Positions 5,903 through 5,917 of a stretch of 5,917 nucleotides of DNA are shown piece by piece (positions within the stretch are counted from its first letter, which is position 1; the number at the start of each line of letters is the position of its first letter). The stretch is from an uncultured Caulobacteraceae bacterium (lineage in GTDB: Bacteria; Pseudomonadota; Alphaproteobacteria; Caulobacterales; Caulobacteraceae), in the NCBI GenBank assembly GCA_903884915.1, contig CAISGS010000449.1, positions 1 through 5,917 of the forward strand, given 5' to 3'. The notes beneath the pieces are model-generated. The model did no database searches. It saw only the letters and a list, made by a program, of their open reading frames with translations, and was not told the origin of the DNA. The position numbers and the translations under genes were made by a program.

Positions 5903-5917
5903 GGGCGTTTAGGCTCC

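Overview
The window looks like chromosomal DNA of an alphaproteobacterium, with Caulobacterales or a sphingomonad-like relative the best guess. This rests on moderately GC-rich coding DNA, a stand-alone Hpt phosphotransfer protein, a CCA-encoding tRNA-Lys(CTT), and a DUF6152 / c-type cytochrome lipoprotein / 'EYACHEGNY' secreted-protein set that I associate with those groups. The assignment comes from recognising families, not from a search.

Layout. Positions 1-204 (minus) hold the N-terminal half of an Hpt-domain protein cut by the window edge. A 111-base spacer with a possible promoter separates it from a complete plus-strand tRNA-Lys at 316-391. After a convergent gap of about 150 bases that contains a hairpin, everything from 538 to 5902 is one block of six minus-strand genes. 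In transcription order (right to left) these are: a DUF6152 periplasmic protein; a c-type cytochrome lipoprotein with one CxxCH; an exported SRPBCC-like protein, joined to the cytochrome gene by an ATGA overlap; a GPH-type (MelB-like) cation symporter; a large secreted protein of unknown function; and a COG3618-type amidohydrolase/lactonase. The first five are spaced like an operon (-4 to about 70 bases). The amidohydrolase gene follows a 153-base gap with a perfect 12-bp hairpin and a repeated 9-mer, so it may be partly or separately controlled.

How it may work together (inference). Four of the six products carry export signals, one is an inner-membrane transporter and one is a cytosolic hydrolase. 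This suggests an envelope module that handles a compound in the periplasm, perhaps with electron transfer through the cytochrome, imports the product and hydrolyses a lactone or ester in the cytoplasm. The substrate cannot be read from the sequence. The least understood part is the DUF6152-cytochrome-SRPBCC trio. The mature DUF6152 protein is predicted to begin with His-His and has an NPHxWxH motif and a CxxxC pair, which makes a metal or haem site worth testing. No insertion sequence, CRISPR array or clear mobile element was seen.
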